DNA of 64,000 nucleotides from Pirellula sp. SH-Sr6A. GTDB taxonomy: Bacteria; Planctomycetota; Planctomycetia; Pirellulales; Pirellulaceae. Both the position numbers and the translations under genes were made by a program. Shown piece after piece: positions 36,579 to 46,200 of the stretch; within the stretch, counting starts at the first letter, position 1; each line of letters opens with the position of its first letter. Location of the stretch: assembly GCF_001610875.1 (NCBI RefSeq), contig NZ_CP011272.1:1345988-1409987 (forward strand). Direction: 5' to 3'. The notes beneath the pieces are model-generated. The model made no database searches. It had not been told where the DNA came from and saw nothing but the letters and a program-made list of their open reading frames with translations.

Positions 36579-37225
36579 GTTCGCAATCATGGTTTGTTGA
36601 AGGGTTGAGGAAGCTTGCCGGAAGCATCAAGGAAATCGAGTACTACCAAACCGGTTCGGAGTATGCGATTTGGCAGGCGATGAACCAAGCCGGTAATCCT
36701 CTTGCCGCGAAAGATCATCCAGACGTTAAGGCATGGCGACAATTCAAGGAGGATATTGTTGTTGAACTCAACGCGGTGGTGAAGATTGGATTGCAACAGT
36801 ACGGAGCCGATTTGGCATGTTGCCGGAAGCTATCGGTTGAGCTGTCACAAGGTTTTTACAAAGACGGTTCAAGTACGACTTTCGATGCGATTGTCGAAGT
36901 AGTTGCGTTGGCGGACAAGCTAGAGTTTTGTTCGACATCGCGGGAGAATGAAGCCGGGGGAAGCTGCGATAACTTCAATGATAATATCACACAAGTTAGG
37001 AATGACATCGACGCGAAGGTTGCCGCGATTGTGAATAGAGTTATGCGGCGCAAGCTGTCACAAACCGAAAAAGGTAAAGCGATTGCCGATCAAGTAACCG
37101 AATCGGATTGGACAGCGTTTGCTACTGCACACGGAACAACGCAAGATCCCGTTTCCTATTTCACAAAGCTGGTTCAAGACATCGACCGGGAGAGACCGCC
37201 GAAGTGGTTGAAAAGTAAAAAATAG
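36575..37225 (+). CDS. Hypothetical protein coupled to the integrase
   Basis: 216 residues from GTG 36575, which overlaps the integrase stop (GTGA). Mostly helical (SWFVEGLRKLAGSIKEIEYY, DIVVELNAVVKIGLQQYGADL, IDAKVAAIVNRVMRRKLS), ending in a basic tail. No known family. Coupling to the integrase suggests a recombination or transfer accessory. A terminator follows at 37266. Confidence 0.75.
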   Translation: MSSQSWFVEGLRKLAGSIKEIEYYQTGSEYAIWQAMNQAGNPLAAKDHPDVKAWRQFKEDIVVELNAVVKIGLQQYGADLACCRKLSVELSQGFYKDGSSTTFDAIVEVVALADKLEFCSTSRENEAGGSCDNFNDNITQVRNDIDAKVAAIVNRVMRRKLSQTEKGKAIADQVTESDWTAFATAHGTTQDPVSYFTKLVQDIDRERPPKWLKSKK

Positions 37226-37265
37226 CAAGCCGACCATACGCGAAAACCTGCTATACGCAGACTCT

Positions 37266-37305
37266 ACGCAGCGAGATTTCCCAAAATTTTTCGCTGCGTT
37301 TTTTA
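37266..37305 (+). terminator. Intrinsic terminator
   Basis: ACGCAGCGA (37266-37274) pairs with TCGCTGCGT (37291-37299), followed by TTTTT. It closes the integrase-ORF transcript. Confidence 0.8.
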
Positions 37306-37328
37306 TTGGTTTTGTGGGGGTACGCAAA

Positions 37329-37351
37329 CTATACGCAGCCGTTGCGTATAG
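37329..37351. promoter_or_regulatory. Palindromic operator-like site amid TACGCA repeats
   Basis: CTATACGCA and TGCGTATAG form a perfect nine-base inverted repeat with a five-base spacer. Further TACGCAG or CTGCGTA words occur at 37250-37275 and 37350-37362. The cluster sits 79 bp before the HTH gene and could be its binding site or an origin/att-like region. Confidence 0.5.
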
Positions 37352-37429
37352 CTGCGTACGCGTTGAGCAAACATTTGTTTTCCATAGTCTTTAACCATCA
37401 TTTCGCTTCACGGAGACGGGGGAAAGACG

Positions 37430-37693
37430 ATGAATTTGGATACGACATTCGACCGAGCGTTAACGGTCGCACAGGCGGCGGAGTTCCTGAATACAACGGA
37501 AATTGCCGTACTGGATTTAATCAAGCGGCAGGTTGTACCCGCCAGCAATATCGGGAAGGGATCGCAGCGCCCACGTTGGCGCATTCTTGCAAGCGACCTC
37601 GGGAAGTTTCTGCTTAGCACCCGACCGGCACCACTTCAGCCGGCGACGCCAAAGCGATCACGCAAAACGGCAAGCGTGAAGAACTACTTCTAA
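37430..37693 (+). CDS. Excisionase-like HTH protein
   Basis: 87 residues with a ribosome site (GGGGGAAAG) before ATG 37430. The HTH_17/MerR-like motif LTVAQAAEFLNTTEIAVLDL followed by PRWRILASDLGKFL is the layout of excisionases and phage DNA-binding regulators. It lies beside the palindromic site and near an integrase, so a role in excision or regulation of the element is likely. Confidence 0.78.
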   Translation: MNLDTTFDRALTVAQAAEFLNTTEIAVLDLIKRQVVPASNIGKGSQRPRWRILASDLGKFLLSTRPAPLQPATPKRSRKTASVKNYF

Positions 37694-37766
37694 CAAAGAA
37701 CCCCCAGCGTTATTAGCGCTGAGGGTCTCTTTGAAATCCAAACTCTCACAGATTGGTACTCTCATT

Positions 37767-38012
37767 ATGACAAACAGATGCCGTAAGGCAAAGCTGGTTG
37801 ATTTGGTTTTCTCGGAACGGGAAGAGTCCCCGTTAACGCCGTTGATTGATGCGTTAATCGATCTTCAAGCAGAAGAAATCGAGCTGAACCAAAACTTCGT
37901 TTTGGATGCGATTTGCTTGCGATGGGCTTTAGCCGACATCCTGAAAGGACAGGGGATTTCGCCAGAGTTGACAGACGTTAACCCAAATATGGAAGTGAGG
38001 GTTGGCGAATGA
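37767..38012 (+). CDS. Small hypothetical protein upstream of primase
   Basis: 81 residues from ATG 37767 (an in-frame ATG at 37731 is possible). Helical and acidic (SPLTPLIDALIDLQAEEIEL). Its stop overlaps the primase start (ATGA), so it is translationally coupled to replication functions. No family recognised. Confidence 0.65.
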   Translation: MTNRCRKAKLVDLVFSEREESPLTPLIDALIDLQAEEIELNQNFVLDAICLRWALADILKGQGISPELTDVNPNMEVRVGE

Positions 38013-38578
38013 TTGTTGATGCAATCAAGCAAGCCGCGCATGGTCGATGGCGTTCGATTCTTGCGTTGCCGTTAACACGCGACGACGCGGGCGGACAGCC
38101 TTGTCCTAAATGCGGCGGTGAGGATCGATTTCATACCGATCGCGAGTTCGACGATAACGGCAAGGTTTATTGCCGGGGTTGTCTATCGAAAGGATCAGGC
38201 GACGGAATATCAACGTTCGCATGGTTCAACGGCATCGAGAACAAGGAAGCAATTAAGCAGCTAGCAAGCGAGCTTGGCGTTAGTGTCGATCGCGACAATG
38301 CACCTAAACGCGATTTAATCGAAGCGGTTTGCATCGAGAAGCGAATGCCGGTTGATGCGTTCAAGCAATTTGAACCGACCCTTGCAAAGCGAGGTAATCG
38401 GGAAGTTGTTCGGGTTCCGGTTTGGAACAGCAAAGGCGAGAAGCATTCCTACTTCGATTTGTGGTCGAATGACAAAGGAAAGTTTGCACGCGCGCGTGCG
38501 GTCGTAGCACCTTCTGGGGCTGCCGCGATGGTCTTTCCGACCAGCTTGTTTCCCGTTGCCAGCGTCACGATGATCTGA
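38009..38578 (+). pseudogene. Element-encoded DNA primase, zinc-ribbon part only
   Basis: The N-terminus carries a primase zinc ribbon (PCPKCGGEDRFH and VYCRGCLSKG, four Cys) and a following helical domain. At about 38490 the native text (FDLWSNDKGKFA) ends and the frame runs into the antisense of a phage DUF2190 gene, so the catalytic TOPRIM/AEP and helicase parts are absent. Full-length relatives are several hundred residues longer. It can bind DNA at most. Confidence 0.82.
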
Positions 38579-38742
38579 TCGTCGGACTTCCAGTAGACCT
38601 TGGTCCCTACGCTGATCACCTCATCAGGGTCTTTGGCAATGTCGAAGACGCCGGCCACGGCGAGTGAACCGAGGTTGTTCGCTCCCCGGACCGACCCTGA
38701 TAAGGAACCTTCTCGGAGAAGTCGATTTGGAAAATGCGGCAA
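38486..38742 (-). pseudogene. Phage DUF2190 (capsid decoration-like) C-terminal fragment, inverted
   Basis: On the minus strand the frame reads NNLGSLAVAGVFDIAKD, ISVGTKVYWKSDDQI, GKTIAAAPEGATTARAR, the C-terminal part of DUF2190 proteins found next to phage capsid genes. The N-terminus is incomplete. The right part of the element (38743-39116) shows no gene that I can support. Confidence 0.65.
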
Positions 38743-39116
38743 AACAAAGAGCTTTTTGAGTTCGAGACCGGATCGCTCGGTCGTAAAAGGTGTGCCGCGT
38801 TACGGAAAATCTGCTTAACAGTCAGGACTTTCGCTGCGCGCGTTTTTTGTCATTTCAACTTTCCGCGACTTGCACTTAAGTGCTTACAAAAACTGCCGTT
38901 AACGGCTTTTGGGTTGCAACGATGCCCCGCATCGGTCTCGATCGCATGCGACATACCACTTAACAATCACTGCGATCCGGCGTTCGCAGTACTCAACCGG
39001 CTGCACCGCCATGAAGCAGTTGTTACATGCAGCCGTCGAACTATCCTATGCCCACATCCGGGGTGCAAAAAGTGCGCTCCGCCTATGTACTTCTGGGGAA
39101 TTCACGGCTTTTCATC

Positions 39117-40226
39117 ATGGTAAGCTTTCGCAACGTTTACACATCCCTCTTGCTCGTCATTGCCGGGTCAACGGACAGGGAACTCGCCCGCCAGGTCAAC
39201 TACCTCAAGGCGGAGAACCAAATCCTCCGCAGTCGGCTTCCCGATCGAATTAGTCTAACTGAACGCGAGAAGAACCGCCTGATTCGTTTTGCCAAAAATC
39301 TTGGTTCGGCACTCAATGAGTTGGCCACGATTGTTCACCCCGGGACCATCCGTCGCTGGATTCGCGAAGCAGCAGCAAAATCCAAGACGCGCCGAAAAGA
39401 CAAAAGCGGCCGTCCCCGGACTGCAAAGGATATCGAGAAGCTGATCCTTAAACTGGCCAAAGACAATTCCTGGGGCTACACCAGGATCCTTGGTGAACTC
39501 AAAAAACTGGGGATCGAAACGGTAACACGCAACACGGTCAAAAACATTCTCAAACGCAATGGCTTCGAGTCAGGCCCTAAGCGTGGACCGGGCACTTGGG
39601 ACGAGTTCGTCACTCGCCATGCGAAAACTCTTTGGCAATGCGACTTCTTCTCGAAGAAGATCGTTTCGAAAGCTGGCCTTCGAGACATCTTTGTTTTGAT
39701 CTTTATCAACGTTGAAACACGTCGCGTCTACATTTCGCCGTCGACATACAAGCCAGATGAGCAATGGATGGTTCAGCAAGCGACAACGTTTATCGAGTCG
39801 ACAAAGGCGGGAGGTCCGAAATGCAAGATCCTGATGCTCGACAACGACGGAAAGTACTCCAAGTTGTTCATGGATGCATTTGAAAGGGGAAAAATCAAAA
39901 CCCAACGAACTCCGATCCGATCCCCGAACATGGTCGCCTTTGCCGAACGATTCGTTCAAACGATCAAGCAAGAATGTCTCGACCATTTCGTCGTTTTTGG
40001 CCACAAACACATGGACCTACTGTGCCAAGAATTCAAAGACTACTATCACGCAGAACGGCCGCATCAGGGACTGGAGAACGAGCTTGTGATTGACGGTACC
40101 AGAACGAAGAAAAGAACGAAGTCCGGAACGAAGCAATCCGAAACCGTTTCAATTCCGATTTCTGGGATTCGTTGCAAAGAACGTCTCGGTGGACTGCTCA
40201 AGAGCTACAGCCGCAAAGCAGCGTAA
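39117..40226 (+). CDS. IS transposase, integrase-core (IS3/IS481-like)
   Basis: 369 residues from ATG 39117, the point at which the relic at 25981 also starts. N-terminal helix with VNYLKAENQILRSRLPDRIS, HTH-like middle (IRRWIREAAAKSKTRRKDKSG), then the DDE core: Asp in LWQCDFFSKKIV, Asp in MLDNDGKYSKLF, Glu in VAFAERFVQTIKQECLDHFV, and the C-terminal YYHAERPHQGLEN. This class is common in planctomycetes. It looks intact. Terminal repeats were not found by eye. Relics of the same gene lie at 7762 and 25981. Confidence 0.87.
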   Translation: MVSFRNVYTSLLLVIAGSTDRELARQVNYLKAENQILRSRLPDRISLTEREKNRLIRFAKNLGSALNELATIVHPGTIRRWIREAAAKSKTRRKDKSGRPRTAKDIEKLILKLAKDNSWGYTRILGELKKLGIETVTRNTVKNILKRNGFESGPKRGPGTWDEFVTRHAKTLWQCDFFSKKIVSKAGLRDIFVLIFINVETRRVYISPSTYKPDEQWMVQQATTFIESTKAGGPKCKILMLDNDGKYSKLFMDAFERGKIKTQRTPIRSPNMVAFAERFVQTIKQECLDHFVVFGHKHMDLLCQEFKDYYHAERPHQGLENELVIDGTRTKKRTKSGTKQSETVSIPISGIRCKERLGGLLKSYSRKAA

Positions 40227-40572
40227 CTCAAATCATCTTTCCACTTTCTTTGATACGTTCACTTCAGGTTTGAGCTTACTGCTGCGCGCAAAGCGAACAT
40301 CCATCTGCACCGCAGCCATCTGCATCAAGAAATGTTCAACCTGCGATCTCAAATCTGAATCCAACTACTCTCGATCCCTCAGATTTTTCGTTCGGAAAAT
40401 CACCTTGCTCGATGCAATCTAGTTTTTGCACAGGGCGCCCCGCAACCTTAGACTTGGTAAAGAATAAACTCACTTGCGTTGAAGAACTGGGTGGTCACCT
40501 CAAGTCCTATCGAGTCGCTGCGTAGTTGTGCACCGGTCAAATACCTAATTCAAACTTTAGCTGCCCAAGTTC
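40227..40572. other. 346-bp intergenic stretch, no feature seen
   Basis: I see no supported gene, strong hairpin or repeat here; it may include the right end of the IS at 39-40 kb. Confidence 0.4.
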
Positions 40573-41139
40573 CTACGCAATCGCATCCTGTGCATCGCCA
40601 AGCAATTTATCTAGAACGCTGGCCACACCGATTCGTTCTGCCCATTGTTCGAGGTACGGAAAGTCAATCGTCGATTTTGAGACTGCGAGAATACCAGCCG
40701 AATCGCTAAGCTGGCGATCCGACGGTGAAATGCAATACCAACGTAGTTTGTAGAGGATAACATCCTCAGGGCGAGCAATAAACGCTTTTTCGCCAAACAA
40801 CTGAATGGAAAGCCGCCTTTCAAACCGAATTCGATCGTACTCATCTTGAGCAACCGAAAAAAAATCTACCTTCAGGGCCGATCGATTATCGAGCGCGTTG
40901 AATTGATAAGGAGGTCGAAGAGCTGCTCTGACGCTATGCTCTTGAATGAAGAACTGTTCTTCGAAAGCTTTCATGAACTTCGGGACATCTGACAATTGAA
41001 ATTCAACGACGAAATCGATGTCGTGAGTAGAACGAGGCACTCCCCAGAAATTGCTCGCCATCGATCCGACGATCATATACGGAATTTGAGCCGCATTTAA
41101 CCTCCGTAAACAGTCGATCAGTAGTTCTTGTTCGGTCAT
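40573..41139 (-). CDS. Nucleotidyltransferase-fold protein (MNT-like)
   Basis: 188 residues from ATG 41139. IPYMIVGSMASNFWGVPRST followed by HDIDFVVEF is the nucleotidyltransferase core (Gly-Ser, Asp-x-Asp), a later acidic residue lies in LKVDFFSV, and RPEDVILYKLRWY is the conserved second block. The start overlaps the upstream stop as ATGA, so the two genes are coupled. Such pairs are usually annotated as toxin-antitoxin-like; no activity can be assigned. Confidence 0.8.
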   Translation of the reverse strand: MTEQELLIDCLRRLNAAQIPYMIVGSMASNFWGVPRSTHDIDFVVEFQLSDVPKFMKAFEEQFFIQEHSVRAALRPPYQFNALDNRSALKVDFFSVAQDEYDRIRFERRLSIQLFGEKAFIARPEDVILYKLRWYCISPSDRQLSDSAGILAVSKSTIDFPYLEQWAERIGVASVLDKLLGDAQDAIA

Positions 41140-41363
41140 GCCGTCGGTAATGTTTGACGTTGGAGTTGGTAGCCAACGCGTATTCGCTGGCGAAGCTGCG
41201 CTTCGACTTCTTCGGACGTTAGGTTCGCCGAGCTTGCACGAATCGACTCGCGACACACTCCACACGATAGCTCATGTAAATTGAGTGCAATCTGAAGCCG
41301 CTCCTCTCCAGACATTCTCTGATAGGCTTCGATCTGCAATTTGGTCGCAGTGGACGGGTCCAT
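41136..41363 (-). CDS. Small helical partner of the nucleotidyltransferase
   Basis: 75 residues with AAAGGA eight bases before ATG 41363. RMSGEERLQIALNLHELSCG and LTSEEVEAQLRQRI match a recurrent small family found upstream of nucleotidyltransferases in planctomycetes and cyanobacteria (pattern recalled). Stop overlaps the next start. Confidence 0.75.
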   Translation of the reverse strand: MDPSTATKLQIEAYQRMSGEERLQIALNLHELSCGVCRESIRASSANLTSEEVEAQLRQRIRVGYQLQRQTLPTA

Positions 41364-41624
41364 TTTACGTCATCCTTTGGGTTGTTCATTGTCCTTATGC
41401 TTTGCGATCGCACTATCGTCCAGAGGCCTTGGGCGATTACCGGAAAGAATTCTCAGAGACTCGTCCGGGTTGTTAAACCAAAGTACTCTGTAAAATAGAG
41501 AATTTGAGAGTTGCAGACGAATTTGCGCGATCCGGTCTCGACCATGCGATTTTTGGCTAGCCTGCAGACTTCTCTTCGCGGTGACTAACACTCGCTGGAC
41601 GGGCAAAATCCTCAGAGAAAACAC

Positions 41625-41657
41625 GAGAAGCCAGGAGCCATCAGCTCCTGGCTTCTC
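41625..41657. terminator. Perfect 14-bp hairpin
   Basis: GAGAAGCCAGGAGC pairs with GCTCCTGGCTTCTC around a CATCA loop. No long T run. It lies 40 bp before the dispersed repeat, as the hairpins at 29.9 kb do. Confidence 0.6.
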
Positions 41658-41696
41658 TCTTAAATCGCATACTCGGAAATTCCGAGGATTTGAAAG

Positions 41697-41796
41697 GCTC
41701 CCCGAGCGCAACCCTCTTCGTAACAATACTCTCTGCGCTCGAAATTCGTAAAGCCTTGCAACGCAAGGACTTACGAAGTTCGAGACCCGTTTGGTC
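41697..41796. repeat. Dispersed ~100-bp repeat, copy 2
   Basis: Identical to 30077-30114 over the first 38 bases and similar again near the end. In this copy the centre has an inverted repeat (CTCGAAATTCGTAA with TTACGAAGTTCGAG). The rest of the space, 41364-41624 and 41797-42096, shows nothing I can support. Confidence 0.75.
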
Positions 41797-42096
41797 TGTT
41801 TCTTCACGAAGAGGTTCTAACTATGGGTTAACATCCTCTCCGGGTATGATAACGACGACTCACTTTCGCAACAATAGGAAAAAGCGGCTTGTTCGCCATT
41901 CGCCATTCCATCATTCACCGCCTGTCTACACCAGCCCGTTGACGAGCCGACCCGATCAATGCGACGAACTGCATTGCGTTTCTTTCCACAGTTGGGAAGC
42001 AAAGCTCGTTCGCAAGCAGCCCGATTCGCGTGCATGTTTCGGCTCCTACACTCTCGTCACCGGGGAGCCAACTGGCATGGATCGAGTGAAACGATG

Positions 42097-43200
42097 CTAA
42101 TGAACTAACTGGCACTCGATAGATACTCGGTCGCCGGCTCGCTGCTCCCAAAACACGAAAACTGGCGATTCATTGCCGTCACCAACTGCGACGATTGGAT
42201 CTCGAGCGTTTTCAGCAATAGTTGTCGAGTTGGGAGTTCCAAGCTTCGCCAGCCGAACTTGGCCATCGCGTTTGGTGAGCCAAACGACATAAGTCCCACT
42301 CGGGTTGCTTGCGATCCAAGGTTGTTCACCGTTTTCCAACATGGTATCCGACTTGGCTTTTCCAATGGACGTGAAGACAGTGTTGCCACGACGCCAAGCG
42401 GTAACAACTTCGCCATTCGGTGCGATCGCCAACATGCCGCCGTCCATTGGGCAAGCATTTAAGCTCCAATGTTGGATTCCAAGTCGTTCTCCGAGGCCGA
42501 ATGTCTCGCCTTTATTGTTTGAAGAAACCAGATACATATCACGATTCCCCTTCAATGAGTTTCGAAACAAGACATGCACGGAATCGCCTTCGGTCGCTAC
42601 CGATGGATGGCAGCACTCACAAATACTTCCATCGGGAGATTGGTAGACCAACTGATTCTTGCTCCAACTGGCCCCTTGATCGATCGATTTAGATGCGAAG
42701 AGCTGAGTCCGCTTCGCACGAAGGTCAAGCCAAACGCACCACAATGTTCCATCGTCACTGGCTGTCATTGCGTGCAGGCCCTCCCGCGCCGAGGCCTCAA
42801 TGTCGTTGACCTTCACTGGGCCAAGCCAGCTCTTTCCGCCGTCCAGTGAGCGGTACGCCAAAACGTCTCCATCAGCACCTTTGCCCTGCGGACCTCCAAT
42901 CGCAGTGATGACAATAGCGTCGCCGGCATGAGCAATCCGAGGACCTCTTCGCATTCCAAGAGACATGTTAGGTACCTGAAAGGCGACGAGCGGTGAGGGC
43001 TTTTCATCAACTCCGGTTCTGCAGTAATAAACGTCAGCTCCAACGCCGAATGTGACATGGGCGACACCCCTCGAGTCAACACACGCTTGGGGTTGTTTCG
43101 GTGATCTCTCGCCGCTCCCCGAGATGATGGTGAATGGTTCGGAACCAGAGACGAACGCGGGAAGCAACATCAGAAGAGCTGTCAAAGCAGTCTTAAACAT
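42097..43200 (-). CDS. Exported BNR/sialidase-repeat protein of the metal operon
   Basis: 367 residues with a signal peptide (MFKTALTALLMLLPAFVSG). Beta-propeller/BNR-like repeats: YRSLDGGKSWLGPVKVN, SKSIDQGASWSKNQLVY, SSNNKGETFGLGE. An unusual CECCHPS motif near residue 200 provides Cys/His metal ligands (formally also CXXCH). It overlaps the RND pump gene by eight bases, so it belongs to the efflux operon. True sialidase catalytic residues were not identified. Probably a periplasmic or surface metal-related propeller. Confidence 0.8.
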   Translation of the reverse strand: MFKTALTALLMLLPAFVSGSEPFTIISGSGERSPKQPQACVDSRGVAHVTFGVGADVYYCRTGVDEKPSPLVAFQVPNMSLGMRRGPRIAHAGDAIVITAIGGPQGKGADGDVLAYRSLDGGKSWLGPVKVNDIEASAREGLHAMTASDDGTLWCVWLDLRAKRTQLFASKSIDQGASWSKNQLVYQSPDGSICECCHPSVATEGDSVHVLFRNSLKGNRDMYLVSSNNKGETFGLGERLGIQHWSLNACPMDGGMLAIAPNGEVVTAWRRGNTVFTSIGKAKSDTMLENGEQPWIASNPSGTYVVWLTKRDGQVRLAKLGTPNSTTIAENARDPIVAVGDGNESPVFVFWEQRAGDRVSIECQLVH

Positions 43201-46200
43201 TCGGTGAACTCACTTGGTCTGACACGGGTAGTCCAGAGCCAAAAAGGTAAAAAAGTGCAGGAGTGACGATTTGGTCTAGAACGGTTGATGCAATCATGCC
43301 GCCAAACAACACAATGGAAAGCGGGTAAAGGATCTCCTTGCCAGGTTCGCCGTACCCGAACAACAAAGGAAGCAGTCCTACAAAGCTGGTCATGGCTGTC
43401 ATCATTACGGGCGCGAGGCGTTCAAGGCTGCCGCGAATGATCATTTCCTTTCCAAATGGCATTCCATCAACTTCCATCAAGTGTTGATAATGCGAGATCA
43501 TCATGATGCCGTTGCGACTAACAATGCCTATGAGCGTGATGAATCCAACCCAGTGCGCCAAAGATAAATGGGTCGCCTGAATCCAGATACCTGGCCAGAG
43601 ATACCAAGCTTGGCCCACGAACTCAGAAGCTTCAGGTCTATTCACAATCAGGAGCGCAACAATCGCGCCTAGCGCTGCTAATGGCACGTTCACAATCACC
43701 TGGAGTGCAGAACGCTGCGAGCCAAGTGCTTTCATCAGCAGCAGGTAGACGCCGACGATACTCAGCAGTGCAAATCCCCATAATCTGTACGTGGCCTGCT
43801 GCTGTGCTTCGAATTGTCCACTGTAGTCGAGATAGTACTCACCTGGCAGCTCATGAAGAGATTGTTCAACCGGCTGGAGTGCTAGTTTGATATCGCGTAC
43901 GACACTTGCCAAGTCGCGCCCCTGGACATTGCAGAAAACGGCAACTCGGCGTTGAACGTTTTCACGATTGAGTACATTGGGGCCGGTCGTATCCAAGATT
44001 TCGGCTACTTGCGAAAGTGCGACCTTAGCTCCGGAAGGCGTCTCAAGAATGGTTTCTTCTATGACGTTTGGATCTTTGCGCGCCTCCTCGTCATACCAGA
44101 CCACTAAGCCGAAGTACTTATCCTCTTCGATAACCTGTGAAACAATTCTGCCTTTGAAAGCCGTCTCCAATACTTCCGCCACGTCACCCGGTGTAAGACC
44201 GTATCGTGAAGCCTCGTCACGCTTGACTCGCATCTGCAGTTGCGAAATCTCAATCTGTGGCTCAATCTGCAGGTCGACGACCCCGTCAATCTCTTGCATC
44301 CGAGCCTGAATATCGTATGCCGCGGTGCGAAGCTCACGCAGATCAGGACCAAATACCTTCACCGCGATCTGAGCGCGAATGCCGGACATCATGTGATCTA
44401 AACGATGGGAGATCGGCTGGCCGATGTTGACGGCCGCACCCGGAATGCTTGAAATCCGATCGCGCAGGTCCGCAATCACCGACTCCTGCGCTCGCCCCTG
44501 GTATTCAAAGCTCCAAAGATGCGCGATCGGAATCGCTCGCAGGACAGCATTGTGCCATCCCACTTTCTCGGTCTTATGTTGAGCGAATCGCACTTCGAAT
44601 TCCGTGTTGTTCACACCTTCTGCATGCTCATCCAACTCGGCACGTCCGGTCCGGCGGGCAACCGAGAGAACCTCTGGCACTTCAAGCAGGATATCTTCAA
44701 CGCGGCCAGCAATTCTCTGGCTCTCGCCTAGGGAAGTTCCTGGTTCAAGTCGTAGATTGATTGTCGCTGTTCCTTCATTGAATGGCGGCAAGAACTCACC
44801 GCCCATCCAAGGAAGGGTCATGCAACTGAGCAGCACTAATACGCTTACTCCAGCGAGGACTGTCCTTGGACGACTAAGCGTCCATCGCAGCAATCGTTCG
44901 TCCCAGTACTTCAACCATCGCATGATTAAAGGTTCGCGTCTGTCGGCTAAGAACGGCGCGCGAGGCAGCAATACACTGGCCAGTACAGGTGTAAAGGTTA
45001 AGGCGACCACCAACGAACATAGTAAGGCGACGATGTAGGCAATACCCAGCGGTGCGAACAACCGCCCCTCGATTCCGGACATCATGAACAGCGGCAACAC
45101 AACCAACACGACGATGAGAGTTGCGTAGACGATCGAGTTGCGAATCTCGCTCGATGCTGAGAAGATAACATCCAAGGCAGGCTTCTGAGCTTCAGTTGGC
45201 AACTGCTTGTTTTCGCGAAGTCGACGATAAATGTTTTCAACGTCAACGATCGAATCATCGACCAAGTCACCAATGGCAACCGCGATCCCGCCAAGTGTCA
45301 TCGTGTTTATCGAGATACCAAACAGGTAAAAGACGATGACAGTTAGCAATATTGACAGCGGCATGGATGACAATGAGCTGATGCTTGTACGAAAGTTGCC
45401 CATCAAAAGAAACAGAATCACGATGACCCAGATAGCGCCGTCACGTACTGCTTCACTGACGTTGTCAACCGCCGCTTCAATGAAGTGGCTCTGGCGAAAG
45501 ATTTCGGATTCAAGCTTTACGTCCGCTGGCAACTCACGCTGAACCGAAGCCAGCACATCGTTTATTCTTCGGTCAAGCTTAATCGTGTCCGCGTCAGGCT
45601 GCTTTTGCACGGTAAGCATTACCGCCATACCGCCTCTCAACTCGCGGTACGGCCTAGCATGTGGTTGTCCAACGAGATCTCTATCGCTAGCTGCTTGGTG
45701 CTCGCCATCGTTCATCTGCGCATATTCCGCAGCTCGATCGACGGCGAAATTTACATCTGGCTCAATCTTCACGACCGCAGAAGCGTCGCCGCGCTTAATC
45801 GGTCCGCCCAGTTTGACATCGGCCACATCGCCGATTCGTATGGGTACTTGCTCACGCCAAAGTATAGGAGTTGCGGCGACCTCCTCGAGAGTTAGCGACT
45901 GGCCTTGGATACGAAGTAGCGATTCTTTTTCGCCGCGATCCATCACACCACCACCCGCAAGCACATTGGCTTTTGCGGTGGCGTCCGTTAGCTGTGCAAG
46001 GGTTACATTGCGAGCCGCCAACCTCGAAGGGGAGGTGAGGACTTGATATTGCTTAAGAATTCCGCCCATCACGGAAACCTGCGATACGCCTTCAACGGCA
46101 AGGAGTCGATTGCGCACCGTGAACTCGCCCAGCGTGCGCAGCTCCATCGCTTTCGCGTCCGCCTCAAACTTCGAGCTCGGTTCAATATCGCTACGAAGCG

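Noticed and set aside
41370-41807. 145-codon minus-strand ORF upstream of the small helical protein
   Set aside because: It runs through the dispersed repeat and the 14-bp hairpin and has no recognisable domain; treated as chance.
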